From contig MUZD01000006.1 in NCBI GenBank assembly GCA_002155105.1, forward strand, positions 62,001 to 126,000: a DNA stretch of 64,000 bases, read 5' to 3'. Source of the stretch: Sedimentibacter sp. SX930. GTDB taxonomy: Bacteria > Bacillota > Bacilli > Lactobacillales > Aerococcaceae. The notes under the pieces were generated by a model. The model had not been told where the DNA came from. It was given only the letters and a program-made list of their open reading frames with translations, and ran no database searches. The translations under genes were made by a program, and so were the position numbers. Below, piece by piece: positions 54,117 to 63,095 of this stretch (within the stretch, counting starts at the first letter, position 1; every line of letters starts with the position of its first letter).

Positions 54117-54173
54117 AGCGTACCATATAGTTATGTTTTATATTATAGTATTTTTCAATTAGTACGCTATAAT
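54117..54173 (+). promoter_or_regulatory. Promoter of the polysaccharide island with inverted repeat
   Basis: AGCGTAC (54117-54123) and GTACGCT (54162-54168) form an inverted repeat 38 bases apart. The right arm overlaps a perfect -10 TATAAT (54168-54173). The -35 region is weak, so an activator or repressor acting on the repeat is likely. Confidence 0.5.
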
Positions 54174-54214
54174 GTCTATGTATGTACAATATATAAATAC
54201 ATTAGGGGTTATCT

Positions 54215-55072
54215 ATGAAGAATAAACAACAAATAATCAAGGTTACTTTCGGAGGAGTGTTGGTTATCGTGAGCTTACTTACTTTTATAAAACCTTATTT
54301 TGATGATAACTACGAAACTTCTGTTTTTTCTTGGTATGAAGAACAAGTTATAAATTTTGATGACACTTTCAGGACTCTATCTACCTTAAAGGTAAGTACA
54401 ATCTATCAATTTATATCTTATGATCCTGATGTTGAATTAATAGATGATTTTTTGGAAAGTGCCACGAAATATGAAAAAAATGTCTATTTCTTAACGGGCG
54501 AGCCAGAATGGGCTTTGGATCCCGAAGCAACAGAATTGAAAGCTTATATTGAAACAATCAATATGTTCAAAAAAAAGCATACATCTTTGAAAGGTATTGT
54601 AATTGATGTTGAACCTCAATCATTAGATGAATACCAAGAGTCTCCGGCTGAAGTAATGTCATTGTTCGTCCAAGCAATGAAAACTGCATATACTGCAGCT
54701 CACAAAGTTGGTTTAGAGGTCGTTTTGTGTCTGCCTAATTCACTTGATACTCTAGGATTTGAAAAAGATCTTGATATTTTGATTCGCGACGCATCAGATA
54801 GCTTAGCAATAATGAATTATCATCGCGGCCAAGAAATTGAGCGTATTGAAACGGAAGCAATTTTAAGTGCTAAATACAACAAACCAATAATCAATATTTA
54901 TGAACTGCAACCCGCAGGCACATTTGATTTAACCGAGGAAAATACCTACTTTAATCACGGCGTTACTGCTGTATATGAAAATTATAAATATATGAAAAAC
55001 GTTTTTGATACGCAAGAAATTTTCTTGTCCTTGCATGAGTTCCAATACTTGCGCATGCTGACTGAAAAATAA
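54215..55072 (+). CDS. Membrane-anchored TIM-barrel-like protein, polysaccharide island gene 1
   Basis: A 285-aa protein with one N-terminal membrane helix (residues about 9-26) and an extracellular domain. The strand-end motif LKGIVIDVEPQS near residue 126 carries a D-x-E pair like the catalytic strand of glycoside hydrolase family 18-type barrels. VGLEVVLCLPNSLDTLG and LAIMNYHRGQEIERIETEA follow in barrel order. It may hydrolyse or deacetylate a glycan made by the glycosyltransferase two genes on. The family is not recognised with certainty. ATG at 54215 follows AGGGGTTATCT. Confidence 0.6.
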   Translation: MKNKQQIIKVTFGGVLVIVSLLTFIKPYFDDNYETSVFSWYEEQVINFDDTFRTLSTLKVSTIYQFISYDPDVELIDDFLESATKYEKNVYFLTGEPEWALDPEATELKAYIETINMFKKKHTSLKGIVIDVEPQSLDEYQESPAEVMSLFVQAMKTAYTAAHKVGLEVVLCLPNSLDTLGFEKDLDILIRDASDSLAIMNYHRGQEIERIETEAILSAKYNKPIINIYELQPAGTFDLTEENTYFNHGVTAVYENYKYMKNVFDTQEIFLSLHEFQYLRMLTEK

Positions 55073-55089
55073 CTTAAGGGGGAATAGTT

Positions 55090-56181
55090 ATAGATTACCT
55101 GTTATCGATTTATTTGTTGTTGCTTCTGTATACACTTCTGAGTACGGGATTGTTTTTTTTTGTGATTGTATTTCACCGTTATACAAAAAAAATGGCGCTA
55201 CGAAAGCAAAGAGATAGTCTGCGATGGATAAATTTTATTAAAGAAAATATAATTTTGCCAGCAAACGGTGCAAATCATGTCATCAAACACAGCGAGTGGC
55301 GACGCCTGCATTCTGTGTGGGAGCTAGTCAGCTTTTCAGAAGCGGTCGAAACACTTTTAAAGAGCGATTCACATCCTAATCTGTTGGCTGCAATCAAAAC
55401 CAATATACCTGGTTGGGTTACCTTGGGTCACTATTACAAAAAGAAACCTTCAATTTATAAAGCCTTCTATGCATATATCTGTAGCCGTATGCCTAAATTA
55501 GAGAGCGAACATTATCAACACTTGATCCCGTTGATGCAAGAATTTCTAGAAGATTGTTCGATTTATACTAAAGAAAATGCATTGAATGCTTTATATCATT
55601 TTGGGCAACCCAAGCCTGTTTTGGAGGCCTTACGCAAATTATCAAAAAAGGAATCGCTCCATAATAATAAATTGATTACTGATGGTCTACTGACCTATAC
55701 GGGGAATAAAAACGAATTAATTGAAGGCTTGTATCAAAATATCGCTGATTTTAGCTTGTGTTATCAGGTGGCTATTTTAGATTATTTCCGTTTTGATGGT
55801 GAAATACTCAAAGATCGTCTTTACCAATACTTAGAAAATAAACAAACACATAAGGATATCGTTTGTCCGGTGCTAAGATATTATACAAAGTATCCAGTTG
55901 AGGAACTACAACCCTTGATTTTGAGTTGGATGGATGAAGAAAGTGTGACAGATTGGGAGTGTATTTCAGTTGCATCCTCTGCCTTGGCGAAATATCCTGG
56001 AAAAGATACAGAGGCCGCTCTGATGAAAGCTACACGCTCAAGGCATTGGTATGTCCGTTTCAATTCTGCAAAGTCCATCCATACACTAGGCATATCTAAT
56101 GATAAATTAATTGAAATCTTGCAAGGTGATGATGCTTACGCAAGAGAACAACTACAATACTACTATGGAGAGCAGGTGTGA
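55090..56181 (+). CDS. Membrane-anchored HEAT-repeat protein, polysaccharide island gene 2
   Basis: About 363 aa. One N-terminal helix ([21 protein letters not shown]) is followed by a cytoplasmic all-helical solenoid with HEAT-like units (for example [18 protein letters not shown] near the C-terminus). The start is unclear. AAGGGGG is followed after seven bases by ATA at 55090, in frame. The first conventional candidate is TTG at 55114, 31 bases away from the ribosome site. I give the ATA, a rare start, as the better-positioned choice. The protein probably docks the glycosyltransferase whose ATG overlaps its stop. Confidence 0.6.
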
Positions 56182-57578
56182 ATATGTCTATAGAATCGTT
56201 ATATAATAGCGCAGGTATCTTTTATGCATTTTATCTTATTTTTTATAGTAGTTTTATTTTCGTTGGTACTTGGACCGCTCTCCGAGAATTATTCTACTCA
56301 CGTAAACGAAAATTACTGGAAAATGTATTAGAGCACAACTATTACTTTCCCGTATCCATTATTGTACCCGCTTATAACGAAAGTGCCACAATTCTTACCA
56401 CAATTGACTCGTTGCTACATTTAGAGTATAAAATTTTTGAAATTGTGATAGTTGACGACGGATCAAATGATGATACTGCTCATAAAGTTATTCAAGCCTA
56501 CGATTTGAAACGACAATACCAACCTGTTCATTTACAAGTGAATTGCGCAGCCATAAATGAGGTTTACATTTCTCCTATCGGGAATCACTCCATTAAGCTT
56601 ATCCGTAAGGACAACGGTGGTAATAAAGCTGATGCGCTTAATGCAGGAATCAATGCCTCACGCTATCCTTATTTTGTTTCGATGGATGCGGATGAAATTC
56701 TCCAAGCTGATGCGTTAAAAAATTCCGCACGAATGTTCTTAGAAGATGAAAATGTGATTGCTGTTGGAGGTATGCTGAATATTTCAAACGGAGTTAGCTT
56801 TAAAAACGCTTTGCCTGTTGAAACACCTTTAAGTAGGAACTGGGTTGCAGCTATGCAATCATTGGAATATACAAGGGCTTTTATGGGGTCGCGTGTTTTT
56901 AATAATTCTTTTAATGGTAACTTGAACGTTTCTGGTGGGTATGGTTTATTTAAAAAACAACCAGTAATTCAAATCGGCGGTTATGATTCTAATAGTGTCG
57001 GCGAAGATATGGATTTAGCGATCCGTTTGCACCGTTACTTTGCTAAAAATCGTATAAAATACAGTATAAAATACGCTGCCGATGCAGTCTGTTGGACTCA
57101 AGCCCCATTCTCTTTGCAAGATCTGGCCAAACAGCGAGCTAGGTGGCACCGAGGTCTAATACAATGTATGTGGAGTCACCGCGATTTCTTCATGGCTCCC
57201 ACTTACGGCTATATTAGTGTAGTATCTTACACTTATTTTCTCTTTTATGAATTGGCTGCCCCTATTATCGAGTTATTTGGAGTCTTCTTGCTTATATTGG
57301 CAATTTTCATTAATTATATTAACTGGCCTGTAACAATCATGGCTACTCTACTTTACTCAATTTTTAGTGTTTTACAAACTTTGATTTTCTTTTCAGGTCG
57401 TTATTTTGTGCAAGAACATAAGTACTACAAAGGTGACTTCTTGTGGGCTATTTTTATAAGTTTAGCGGATTTATTATTATTCAGACCATATTTGCTAGGT
57501 GTACGTCTATTCGCAACCATTACTTATAAGAAGTATTTGCACAGTTGGAATAAAATCACGCGGGAAGCATTCGACTAA
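56178..57578 (+). CDS. Processive family 2 glycosyltransferase, polysaccharide island gene 3
   Basis: A 466-aa membrane glycosyltransferase of the PgaC/IcaA/hyaluronan synthase type. One helix at the N-terminus (about 12-35) precedes a GT2 domain: [10 protein letters not shown] near 60, [10 protein letters not shown] near 91, SMDADE near 167, [12 protein letters not shown] near 276, and [11 protein letters not shown] near 320 (the QxxRW acceptor motif). Four more helices follow to the end. Such enzymes make and extrude a linear polymer. The sugar is unknown. It overlaps the HEAT gene by four bases. Codons are AT-richer than in flanking housekeeping genes. Confidence 0.88.
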
Positions 57579-57598
57579 TTTTAAAAAAAGTTTAGACT

Positions 57599-57650
57599 AT
57601 CATCCGAAATGACTTAACTATACAAGTCATTTCGGATGATAATTATTTTA
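57599..57650 (+). terminator. Terminator of the polysaccharide island
   Basis: ATCATCCGAAATGACTT pairs with AAGTCATTTCGGATGAT across an 8-nt loop, followed by AATTATTTTA. Confidence 0.85.
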
Positions 57651-57839
57651 ATGGACTTTTAGTTTCAATTAAACGACAGATTGTTAGTCGTGGTATTATC
57701 AGCCTCTCTATTTCGCTTACCTCGTGATCATCAAACTTTGTAAGTCAACTATTCATTGAAATTTCGGCAGATAATTTATTCTTGAGTAGCATTTTCTGGT
57801 ATTATATTCTTATGACATTTTAATGGAGGAAAATCAAAC

Positions 57840-59036
57840 ATGTTGGAATTTAAACAAAATATACGGGGTAATGTGGCCCTTGGTGTAAACCCGCTTGGAT
57901 GCAAGCAGGAAGTATTGAATGAAATCGACTATGTCAAAAACAAAGGGACCTTTGCAGGTCCGAAAAAGGTCTTGATCATTGGTGCGTCATCAAGCTACGG
58001 TTTAGCTACCCGAATCAGCCTGGCTTTCGGTGCGGGAGCAGATACGATTGGCGTTTCTTTCGAAAAAGGACCGAAGAATGAACGGAATCTCGGCACAGCC
58101 GGCTGGTACAACAATATCGCGTTCCGTGAGGCTGCCGAAAAAGAAGGCCTGATCGCCAAGAACTTTGTGCAGGACGCCTTCAGCCACGAAAGCAAGCAAG
58201 AAGTCATCACATACATCAAGAACGAATTCGGCGGCAAAGTGGACCTGGTCGTCTATAGCCTGGCAAGCGGCCGAAGAACCGATCCCGATACCGGAGAGAC
58301 GTACACATCCGCAATCAAATCGCTTGGTGAGCCAGTGGTCGGTCCGAACATCAATATGCAAAATCATGCTTTCTACACGGAAACGCTGGAACCTGCAACA
58401 GCAGAAGAAATCGCCGGAACCGTCAAAGTTATGGGCGGCGAAGACTGGCAGCTATGGATGGAAGCATTGAAAGAAGCCGATGTATTGGCAGATGGCGTTC
58501 TGACGACCAATTACTCTTATTTGGGAACAGAGCTGAACCGTCCTTACTACGGTGGCGGTACTCTTGGCCTTGCCAAAGCAGATTGTGATGAAAAAGCGAA
58601 GACCATCAATGGATTATTGGCTGACATCAACGGAAAAGCCCAGATTGTGGTAGCTACTGCCGTGACCACTAAAGCCAGCTCCGTGATTCCGTTCTTCCCT
58701 GTTTATTGTATCGGTCTCTACAAAGTCATGACCGAAAAAGGCACCCACGAAACACCGATCATGCACATCGACCGCATTTATCGCGATATGGTTTATGGCG
58801 AAAACGCCGAGTATGACGAAGTTGGCCGCCTGAGACCGGATAGCTGGGAACTTGACAGCGACACCCAAGCCAAAACAAAGGCACTGATCCAACAATTGAA
58901 CAAAGAGAATTTCAATACCGACATGGCAGCTTACGACCTCCTCTACAAAGAGTTCTCGAACTTGAGCGGCTTTATGGTGGACGGCTATGTCGAGCAAGAC
59001 GTTACGATTGAAGAATTGAAAGCACTAGAATATTAA
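57840..59036 (+). CDS. fabV: Trans-2-enoyl-ACP/CoA reductase
   Basis: A 398-aa FabV-type reductase, reducing the enoyl double bond with NADH in fatty acid synthesis or butyrate-type chemistry. Seen: VNPLGCKQEVLNEIDYVK near residue 17, the nucleotide motif LIIGASSSYGLATRIS near 45, VVYSLASGRRTDPDTG near 137, and a YSYLGTELNRPYYGGGTLGLAK active-site region near 225-246, with Tyr and Lys spaced as in the family. The product is of normal FabV length. ATG at 57840 follows GGAGGAAAATCAAAC. FabV confers natural triclosan tolerance in other bacteria. Confidence 0.92.
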   Translation: MLEFKQNIRGNVALGVNPLGCKQEVLNEIDYVKNKGTFAGPKKVLIIGASSSYGLATRISLAFGAGADTIGVSFEKGPKNERNLGTAGWYNNIAFREAAEKEGLIAKNFVQDAFSHESKQEVITYIKNEFGGKVDLVVYSLASGRRTDPDTGETYTSAIKSLGEPVVGPNINMQNHAFYTETLEPATAEEIAGTVKVMGGEDWQLWMEALKEADVLADGVLTTNYSYLGTELNRPYYGGGTLGLAKADCDEKAKTINGLLADINGKAQIVVATAVTTKASSVIPFFPVYCIGLYKVMTEKGTHETPIMHIDRIYRDMVYGENAEYDEVGRLRPDSWELDSDTQAKTKALIQQLNKENFNTDMAAYDLLYKEFSNLSGFMVDGYVEQDVTIEELKALEY

Positions 59037-59081
59037 ATCGTTCCGGTGACACGACTCACCCTTTATCCGCATCGATGAAAG

Positions 59082-59115
59082 AAAAGTCCTGGCTCTGAGA
59101 GTCAGGGCTTTTCTG
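59082..59115 (+). terminator. Terminator after fabV
   Basis: AAAAGTCCTG pairs with CAGGGCTTTT (one wobble), then CTG. Confidence 0.75.
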
Positions 59116-59284
59116 CTTCCACGGCTGACGACACAAGCGTTTCTTTTCCATCCGGTTGCCGTTTCCATCTAAATATTGGTCGATAATCAAAATAGTGTTA
59201 TAATGATAGACAATGATACACCAAATTTGAATAAGCCTTTATTGACCAGACACAGCTATTGCCTCTGCAAAAGAAAGAAGGAAA

Positions 59285-60052
59285 ATGGATATGTTCAGAA
59301 TAAAAAATTTCGAAGATAACAATGATGTGAAAATTGTCGAAGAGATGGGCGCATTTAAGGTCGTGGAATACTTGAAAGATTTGAGTGTCGATCACCTGAC
59401 AGCTCAAGCTGCCTACTATGCTTCTGAAATGAACGTCAGAAGAAGACAGCTGGTCTGCGATGTCAGCCTTTCCGACATCACCGTTCAATCAGGAGCCATG
59501 CAGTGGATGGTCGGGAATGTCAGTGCTACAACCGGGCTTAAAGGCGTGGGCGATTTTTTGGGAAAAGCGCTTCGAGGGAAAGTCACGAATGAATCCGCAA
59601 TTAAGCCTGAATACACCGGAACCGGAAAGCTGGTATTGGAACCGACCTATAAGCATATTTTGCTGATTGATGTCGATGACTGGAATGGCTCAATTGTAAT
59701 CGAAGACGGATTATTTTTGGCTTGCGATTCGGAATTGAACCACAAAGCAGTTATGAAGTCCAACCTCTCTTCTGCTGCGATGGGCGGAGAAGGTCTTTTT
59801 AACCTAGGTCTTTCTGGCGGCGGGATTGTCGCACTTGAATCTTACGTACCAAGAGAAGAACTGATAGAAATAGAGTTGGAAAATGATGAATTGAAGATTG
59901 ATGGGAATATGGCGATCGCTTGGTCCGGCAGCCTGGAATTTACAGTATCAAGATCAGGCCAGACGCTTCTGGGTTCAGCCGCATCCGGCGAAGGTTTGGT
60001 CAATGTCTATCGTGGAACAGGCAAAGTTTTGATGGCGCCCGTTCTCCGGTAA
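59285..60052 (+). CDS. AIM24 family protein
   Basis: A 255-aa AIM24/TIGR00266-type protein. The N-terminus MFRIKNFEDNNDVKIVEEMG and the helix HLTAQAAYYASEMNVRRRQL are followed by a double-stranded beta-helix with family features: LSDITVQSGAMQWMVGNV, GTGKLVLEPTYKHILL, SAAMGGEGLFNLGLSGGGIVALES, and a C-terminal ASGEGLVNVYRGTGKVLMAP. The function in bacteria is unknown. ATG 59285 follows GAAGGAAA closely, and ATG 59291 two codons on is an alternative. Confidence 0.88.
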   Translation: MDMFRIKNFEDNNDVKIVEEMGAFKVVEYLKDLSVDHLTAQAAYYASEMNVRRRQLVCDVSLSDITVQSGAMQWMVGNVSATTGLKGVGDFLGKALRGKVTNESAIKPEYTGTGKLVLEPTYKHILLIDVDDWNGSIVIEDGLFLACDSELNHKAVMKSNLSSAAMGGEGLFNLGLSGGGIVALESYVPREELIEIELENDELKIDGNMAIAWSGSLEFTVSRSGQTLLGSAASGEGLVNVYRGTGKVLMAPVLR

Positions 60053-60128
60053 AAAAACATGACCTATCGATCGCTTGTTTCATTTTTGATACCAAGCGAT
60101 GCCATTCACTTAAGCAAGTTGACAACTG

Positions 60129-60170
60129 CAAAAAAAGCGAGGATGCCTGATGCATTCTCGCTTTTTTTTG
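60129..60170 (+). terminator. Terminator after AIM24 gene
   Basis: AAAAAAGCGAG pairs with CTCGCTTTTTT around a 15-nt loop, with a T8 run. Confidence 0.85.
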
Positions 60171-60181
60171 ACTGCGGGGCC

Positions 60182-60320
60182 AAATTGTTGAATGTTCCTC
60201 AGATATTCGACAATTTCGATCCAGCAGGATGTCAAATTGTCGAAAGTTTCTCGGCATTCGACAATTTCGGTCCAATCTGGTGTCAAACTGTCGAATCCAC
60301 CTCACCTATTCGACAGCTTT
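60182..60320. repeat. Tandem hairpin array 4 (51-52 bp period)
   Basis: Three units begin near 60183, 60235 and 60286. Arms are of the type AATTGTCGAAT / ATTCGACAATT around 11-12 nt loops. In unit 3 the left arm reads CTGTCGAAT and the right arm ATTCGACAG, a paired change that keeps the stem. The array lies between the AIM24 terminator and the end of the convergent amidohydrolase gene. Confidence 0.75.
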
Positions 60321-60388
60321 GGCCACCACGCTGAGCATTATTACTCCTGCCTCTTATTTGTCACTAGCCTTCAGTTACTGACATTGAG

Positions 60389-61561
60389 TTAGTCACTGTG
60401 CTTTTTTAACCATTCGATGGCCACAGCCGCAAAAAAACCCGCTCCGATTGGAAGAGCCGCTTCATCAAATAATACACCCGGATTATGGTGCGAGAAGTTA
60501 TTTCCTTCAACTTTACAATTAAGCATGATATAGGTTGTCGGCAAATGCCTGGACACAACAGCCATATCTTCAGAAGCCATGATCCTCAAATCCGGATAGC
60601 CTTTAAAGGCAGGATTCCCGGTTTCCAAAATTTCCGCAATTTCTTCGGTCAAGTCAGGATCATTGTATAAAGATGGCACACTCGCAAATATTTCAAAGTC
60701 TATTTTTGCCCTTGTCGTTTTCTCTATTCCCGCCAGAATATCCGTTATTCTCCCTTTTACATACTCCCGCACTTCATCATCGTAGGTGCGTAATGTTCCT
60801 TGCATCTCTACAACTTCAGGAATGATGTTGCTGTTCGATCCTCCCGAGAACATTCCGAATGTTAAGGTAGCTACAGACAACGGACTCACTTCTCTTGAGA
60901 TCAGTTTACCAAACTCTTGATAAATGATCACGCCTGCATTGATAGGGTCTATGGAAGTATGTGGATACGCTCCGTGGGCACCCTTTCCCGTAATTGTGAT
61001 CTTAAAATTGTCACAAGAGGTGCTTGTATGTCCCTTATAATACTCAAAACTTCCGACACCTTGATTTAATCCCGTATGCATAGCAAACGCCACATCCGGC
61101 TTGGGATTTTCTAAAATGCCGGCTTCAATCATATCTTTCGCTCCAGCAAATATCTCCTCGCCTGGTTGGAACATAAGCTTGACCCTACCGTGAATGTCCG
61201 CTTTATTTTCAAGCAATATTTGTGCAGCAGTCACCAGCATAGCGGTGTGCAAATCATGTCCGCACATGTGCGCCATATTGTTCGTCGCTTTGTACTCCAG
61301 CTCATTCATTTCCTTCATCGGAAGGGCATCCATGTCAGCACGAAGAAGAATCGTTTTGCCAGGTTTCTCCCCTTCTATGACGGCACTCAGCCCCATCTTC
61401 CCCACTTCTTTGACTTCCAACCCGATTTCTTCCAATCTGTTCCTGACGTAGGCTCTTGTATTGGGCAACTCCATGCCTATTTCTGGGTTTTGGTGAAGTG
61501 TCCTTCTGTCCTTTACAAGTTGCTCTTCCAGCGCATAGGCTCTTTCATAGTATTTATTCAT
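60389..61561 (-). CDS. M20D family amidohydrolase (second)
   Basis: A 390-aa zinc amidohydrolase of the hippurate/N-acyl amino acid type. DLLRADMDALPM-like sequence near residue 75, HMCGHDLHTAML near 97, FQPGEEIFAGA near 134 and a C-terminal NFSHHNPGVLFDE hold the metal ligands. It is clearly distinct from the enzyme at 3593-4795. It starts 15 bases after a KdgT-like transporter and is probably cotranscribed with it, so the transporter may supply its substrate or remove its product. Confidence 0.88.
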   Translation of the reverse strand: MNKYYERAYALEEQLVKDRRTLHQNPEIGMELPNTRAYVRNRLEEIGLEVKEVGKMGLSAVIEGEKPGKTILLRADMDALPMKEMNELEYKATNNMAHMCGHDLHTAMLVTAAQILLENKADIHGRVKLMFQPGEEIFAGAKDMIEAGILENPKPDVAFAMHTGLNQGVGSFEYYKGHTSTSCDNFKITITGKGAHGAYPHTSIDPINAGVIIYQEFGKLISREVSPLSVATLTFGMFSGGSNSNIIPEVVEMQGTLRTYDDEVREYVKGRITDILAGIEKTTRAKIDFEIFASVPSLYNDPDLTEEIAEILETGNPAFKGYPDLRIMASEDMAVVSRHLPTTYIMLNCKVEGNNFSHHNPGVLFDEAALPIGAGFFAAVAIEWLKKHSD

Positions 61562-61576
61562 GCTTCCTGCCCCTTT

Positions 61577-62515
61577 CTAATGCTTGACGAGATTCTTTTC
61601 CTTTGCAATTTTATTTGCGATTATCGGTGTCAGAACACTTGTGATTACCACTGCCATCGCGATTTGAGATACGACCAAGGGTACAATCGGTTCAAGTTCA
61701 GGGTAGGCTTGTGCAATAACACTTGGGGCCGCTAAAGACACGCCGGCTACAGAGGTCAACGCAATCGCGGATAGTCCATTCGCTTTCAACAGCTTCGTTT
61801 CCGTAAAATATAAAGTCGGCAAGAGGATGATATAAAATAGGACGCTTAAGATAATCCCCGCCAGCCCAGCTTTTGCCGCCTGAAACAGATTGATGCTGTC
61901 TCCTAAAACCCATCCAAAAAAGGGCATGATGATGCCGATAGCCGGCAAGCAAAAATCTCTGAATTCATGATCCAAATTCCCGATGATCATCCCCGCCAGC
62001 AGAGGAATCACAACTGAGATAATCGGCGTCCAGACTATATCAGTACCGCTTGATAAGGAATAAACCAACAGAGGGACAGCAGGCACACAAAACACACCCG
62101 CTAAACCAAATGCCAATGCATCGTCTTTTTCTGACAAGTCTTTAACCAGAGCCATATACAACGCTGGATTTGTACTGGTAAGAACGACAATAATCGCCAA
62201 AGACGAAAGTCCGAGAATCGTTCCCCCACCCAAATACTTGATCATCAGGAATCCCAAGACATACGCTATCATAAATTTGATCACCAGTAACATGCCTTGT
62301 TTTTTCATTATTTGAGCCAAGCTTTTAACATCCAAACCCATAGCTGAGACAAAACATAAAAATCCTACAATATAGTTGGTTCCCTGAGCGGAGAAAAAAG
62401 CTTGGCTAATCGATCCTACATAAAGCCCTTCCGGAAAAGCCGTGTTCAACAGCGCACTTAAAAACATCGGGATCAATAAAGTTCCTCCGGGAACTCTTCT
62501 CATAAGTTTTAGCAT
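61577..62515 (-). CDS. KdgT-family (2-keto-3-deoxygluconate permease-like) transporter
   Basis: A 312-aa membrane transporter with about ten helices. The family pattern is seen: LKLMRRVPGGTLLIPMFLSALLNTAFP at the start, FLCFVSAMGLDVKSLAQIMKKQG near 60, and VVLTSTNPALYMALVKDLSEKDDALAF near 107. The classical KdgT carries 2-keto-3-deoxygluconate with protons. Here the pairing with an amidohydrolase and the absence of KDG kinase or aldolase genes suggest another organic acid. ATG at 62515 follows AGGAGTAAGGGTC. Confidence 0.85.
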   Translation of the reverse strand: MLKLMRRVPGGTLLIPMFLSALLNTAFPEGLYVGSISQAFFSAQGTNYIVGFLCFVSAMGLDVKSLAQIMKKQGMLLVIKFMIAYVLGFLMIKYLGGGTILGLSSLAIIVVLTSTNPALYMALVKDLSEKDDALAFGLAGVFCVPAVPLLVYSLSSGTDIVWTPIISVVIPLLAGMIIGNLDHEFRDFCLPAIGIIMPFFGWVLGDSINLFQAAKAGLAGIILSVLFYIILLPTLYFTETKLLKANGLSAIALTSVAGVSLAAPSVIAQAYPELEPIVPLVVSQIAMAVVITSVLTPIIANKIAKEKNLVKH

Positions 62516-62681
62516 GACCCTTACTCCTTTGCCTGGCATATTTTTTGCTGTGCTTGAAAGTGTTCACTTTTGTTCCTGGAAATCTGTTCAACTTCATTTG
62601 GTTCTGATCGTTGTATATGCTTACTTAAATTGTAGCATATCTCCTTTCATTCCTCATTTTTTCCATGCTTACGTTCATTCA

Positions 62682-62735
62682 AAAAAAGGATCGGAACAAA
62701 GTGTTTTTGATACACTTTGTTTCGATCCTTTTGCT
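62682..62735. terminator. Terminator after DUF59 gene
   Basis: An imperfect 20-bp stem (AAAAGGATCGGAACAAAGTG with complement) around a TTTTTGAT-type loop. It lies directly past the stop codon on the minus strand. Confidence 0.8.
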
Positions 62736-63079
62736 TATCTGCCTGGATTGATTCCAAGCGAAATGCGGCCGTAGCGGGTGATGCGATCCAGCACCCAGGC
62801 CGGACTCCAGACGATTTTGATTTTGACCTCTGTGATGAACCCCAGCGGATCCAGCTGCTCATGGACCCCCTTCAAAATATGCTCCGAGCAAGAACAGCCG
62901 GCACCCGTGAAGGTTAGGCGGATGTTGCAAACCCCTTCATCATCTAAATCGATGCCATAAATCAATCCGAGATTGACGATATCGAGGCCGATTTCCGTAT
63001 CCATGACGTTCATCAGTTTTTCTTCCAGTTCTTCCTTGTGCTGGCCCGCTTGACCAGTGTACGTGATGGCTTGTTCCAC
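62735..63079 (-). CDS. DUF59/MIP18-type metal-sulfur cluster assembly factor (SufT-like)
   Basis: A 114-aa protein. ELEEKLMNVMDTEIGLDIVNLGLIYGI, the DUF59 core, is followed by IRLTFTGAGCSCSEHILKGVHEQL with a cysteine pair, and by the C-terminal WSPAWVLDRITRYGRISLGI. The pattern matches PaaD/SufT/MIP18 proteins that help deliver iron-sulfur clusters. The GTG at 63079 is chosen because GGAGG precedes it by 10 bases and upstream codons lie within ilvD. It follows ilvD, which encodes an Fe-S enzyme, by 16 bases. It may serve that enzyme. Confidence 0.85.
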   Translation of the reverse strand: MEQAITYTGQAGQHKEELEEKLMNVMDTEIGLDIVNLGLIYGIDLDDEGVCNIRLTFTGAGCSCSEHILKGVHEQLDPLGFITEVKIKIVWSPAWVLDRITRYGRISLGINPGR

Positions 63080-63095
63080 TATGCGGCACCCTCCT

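Larger units (their letters stand above)
53766..54214. other. Gene-poor spacer before the polysaccharide island
   Basis: Holds the rluF terminator (53856-53903) and an AT-rich stretch with the island promoter (54117-54173). A possible short frame at 53870-54109 starts inside the terminator and has Cys/Phe-rich noise-like content, so I do not call it. Confidence 0.6.
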
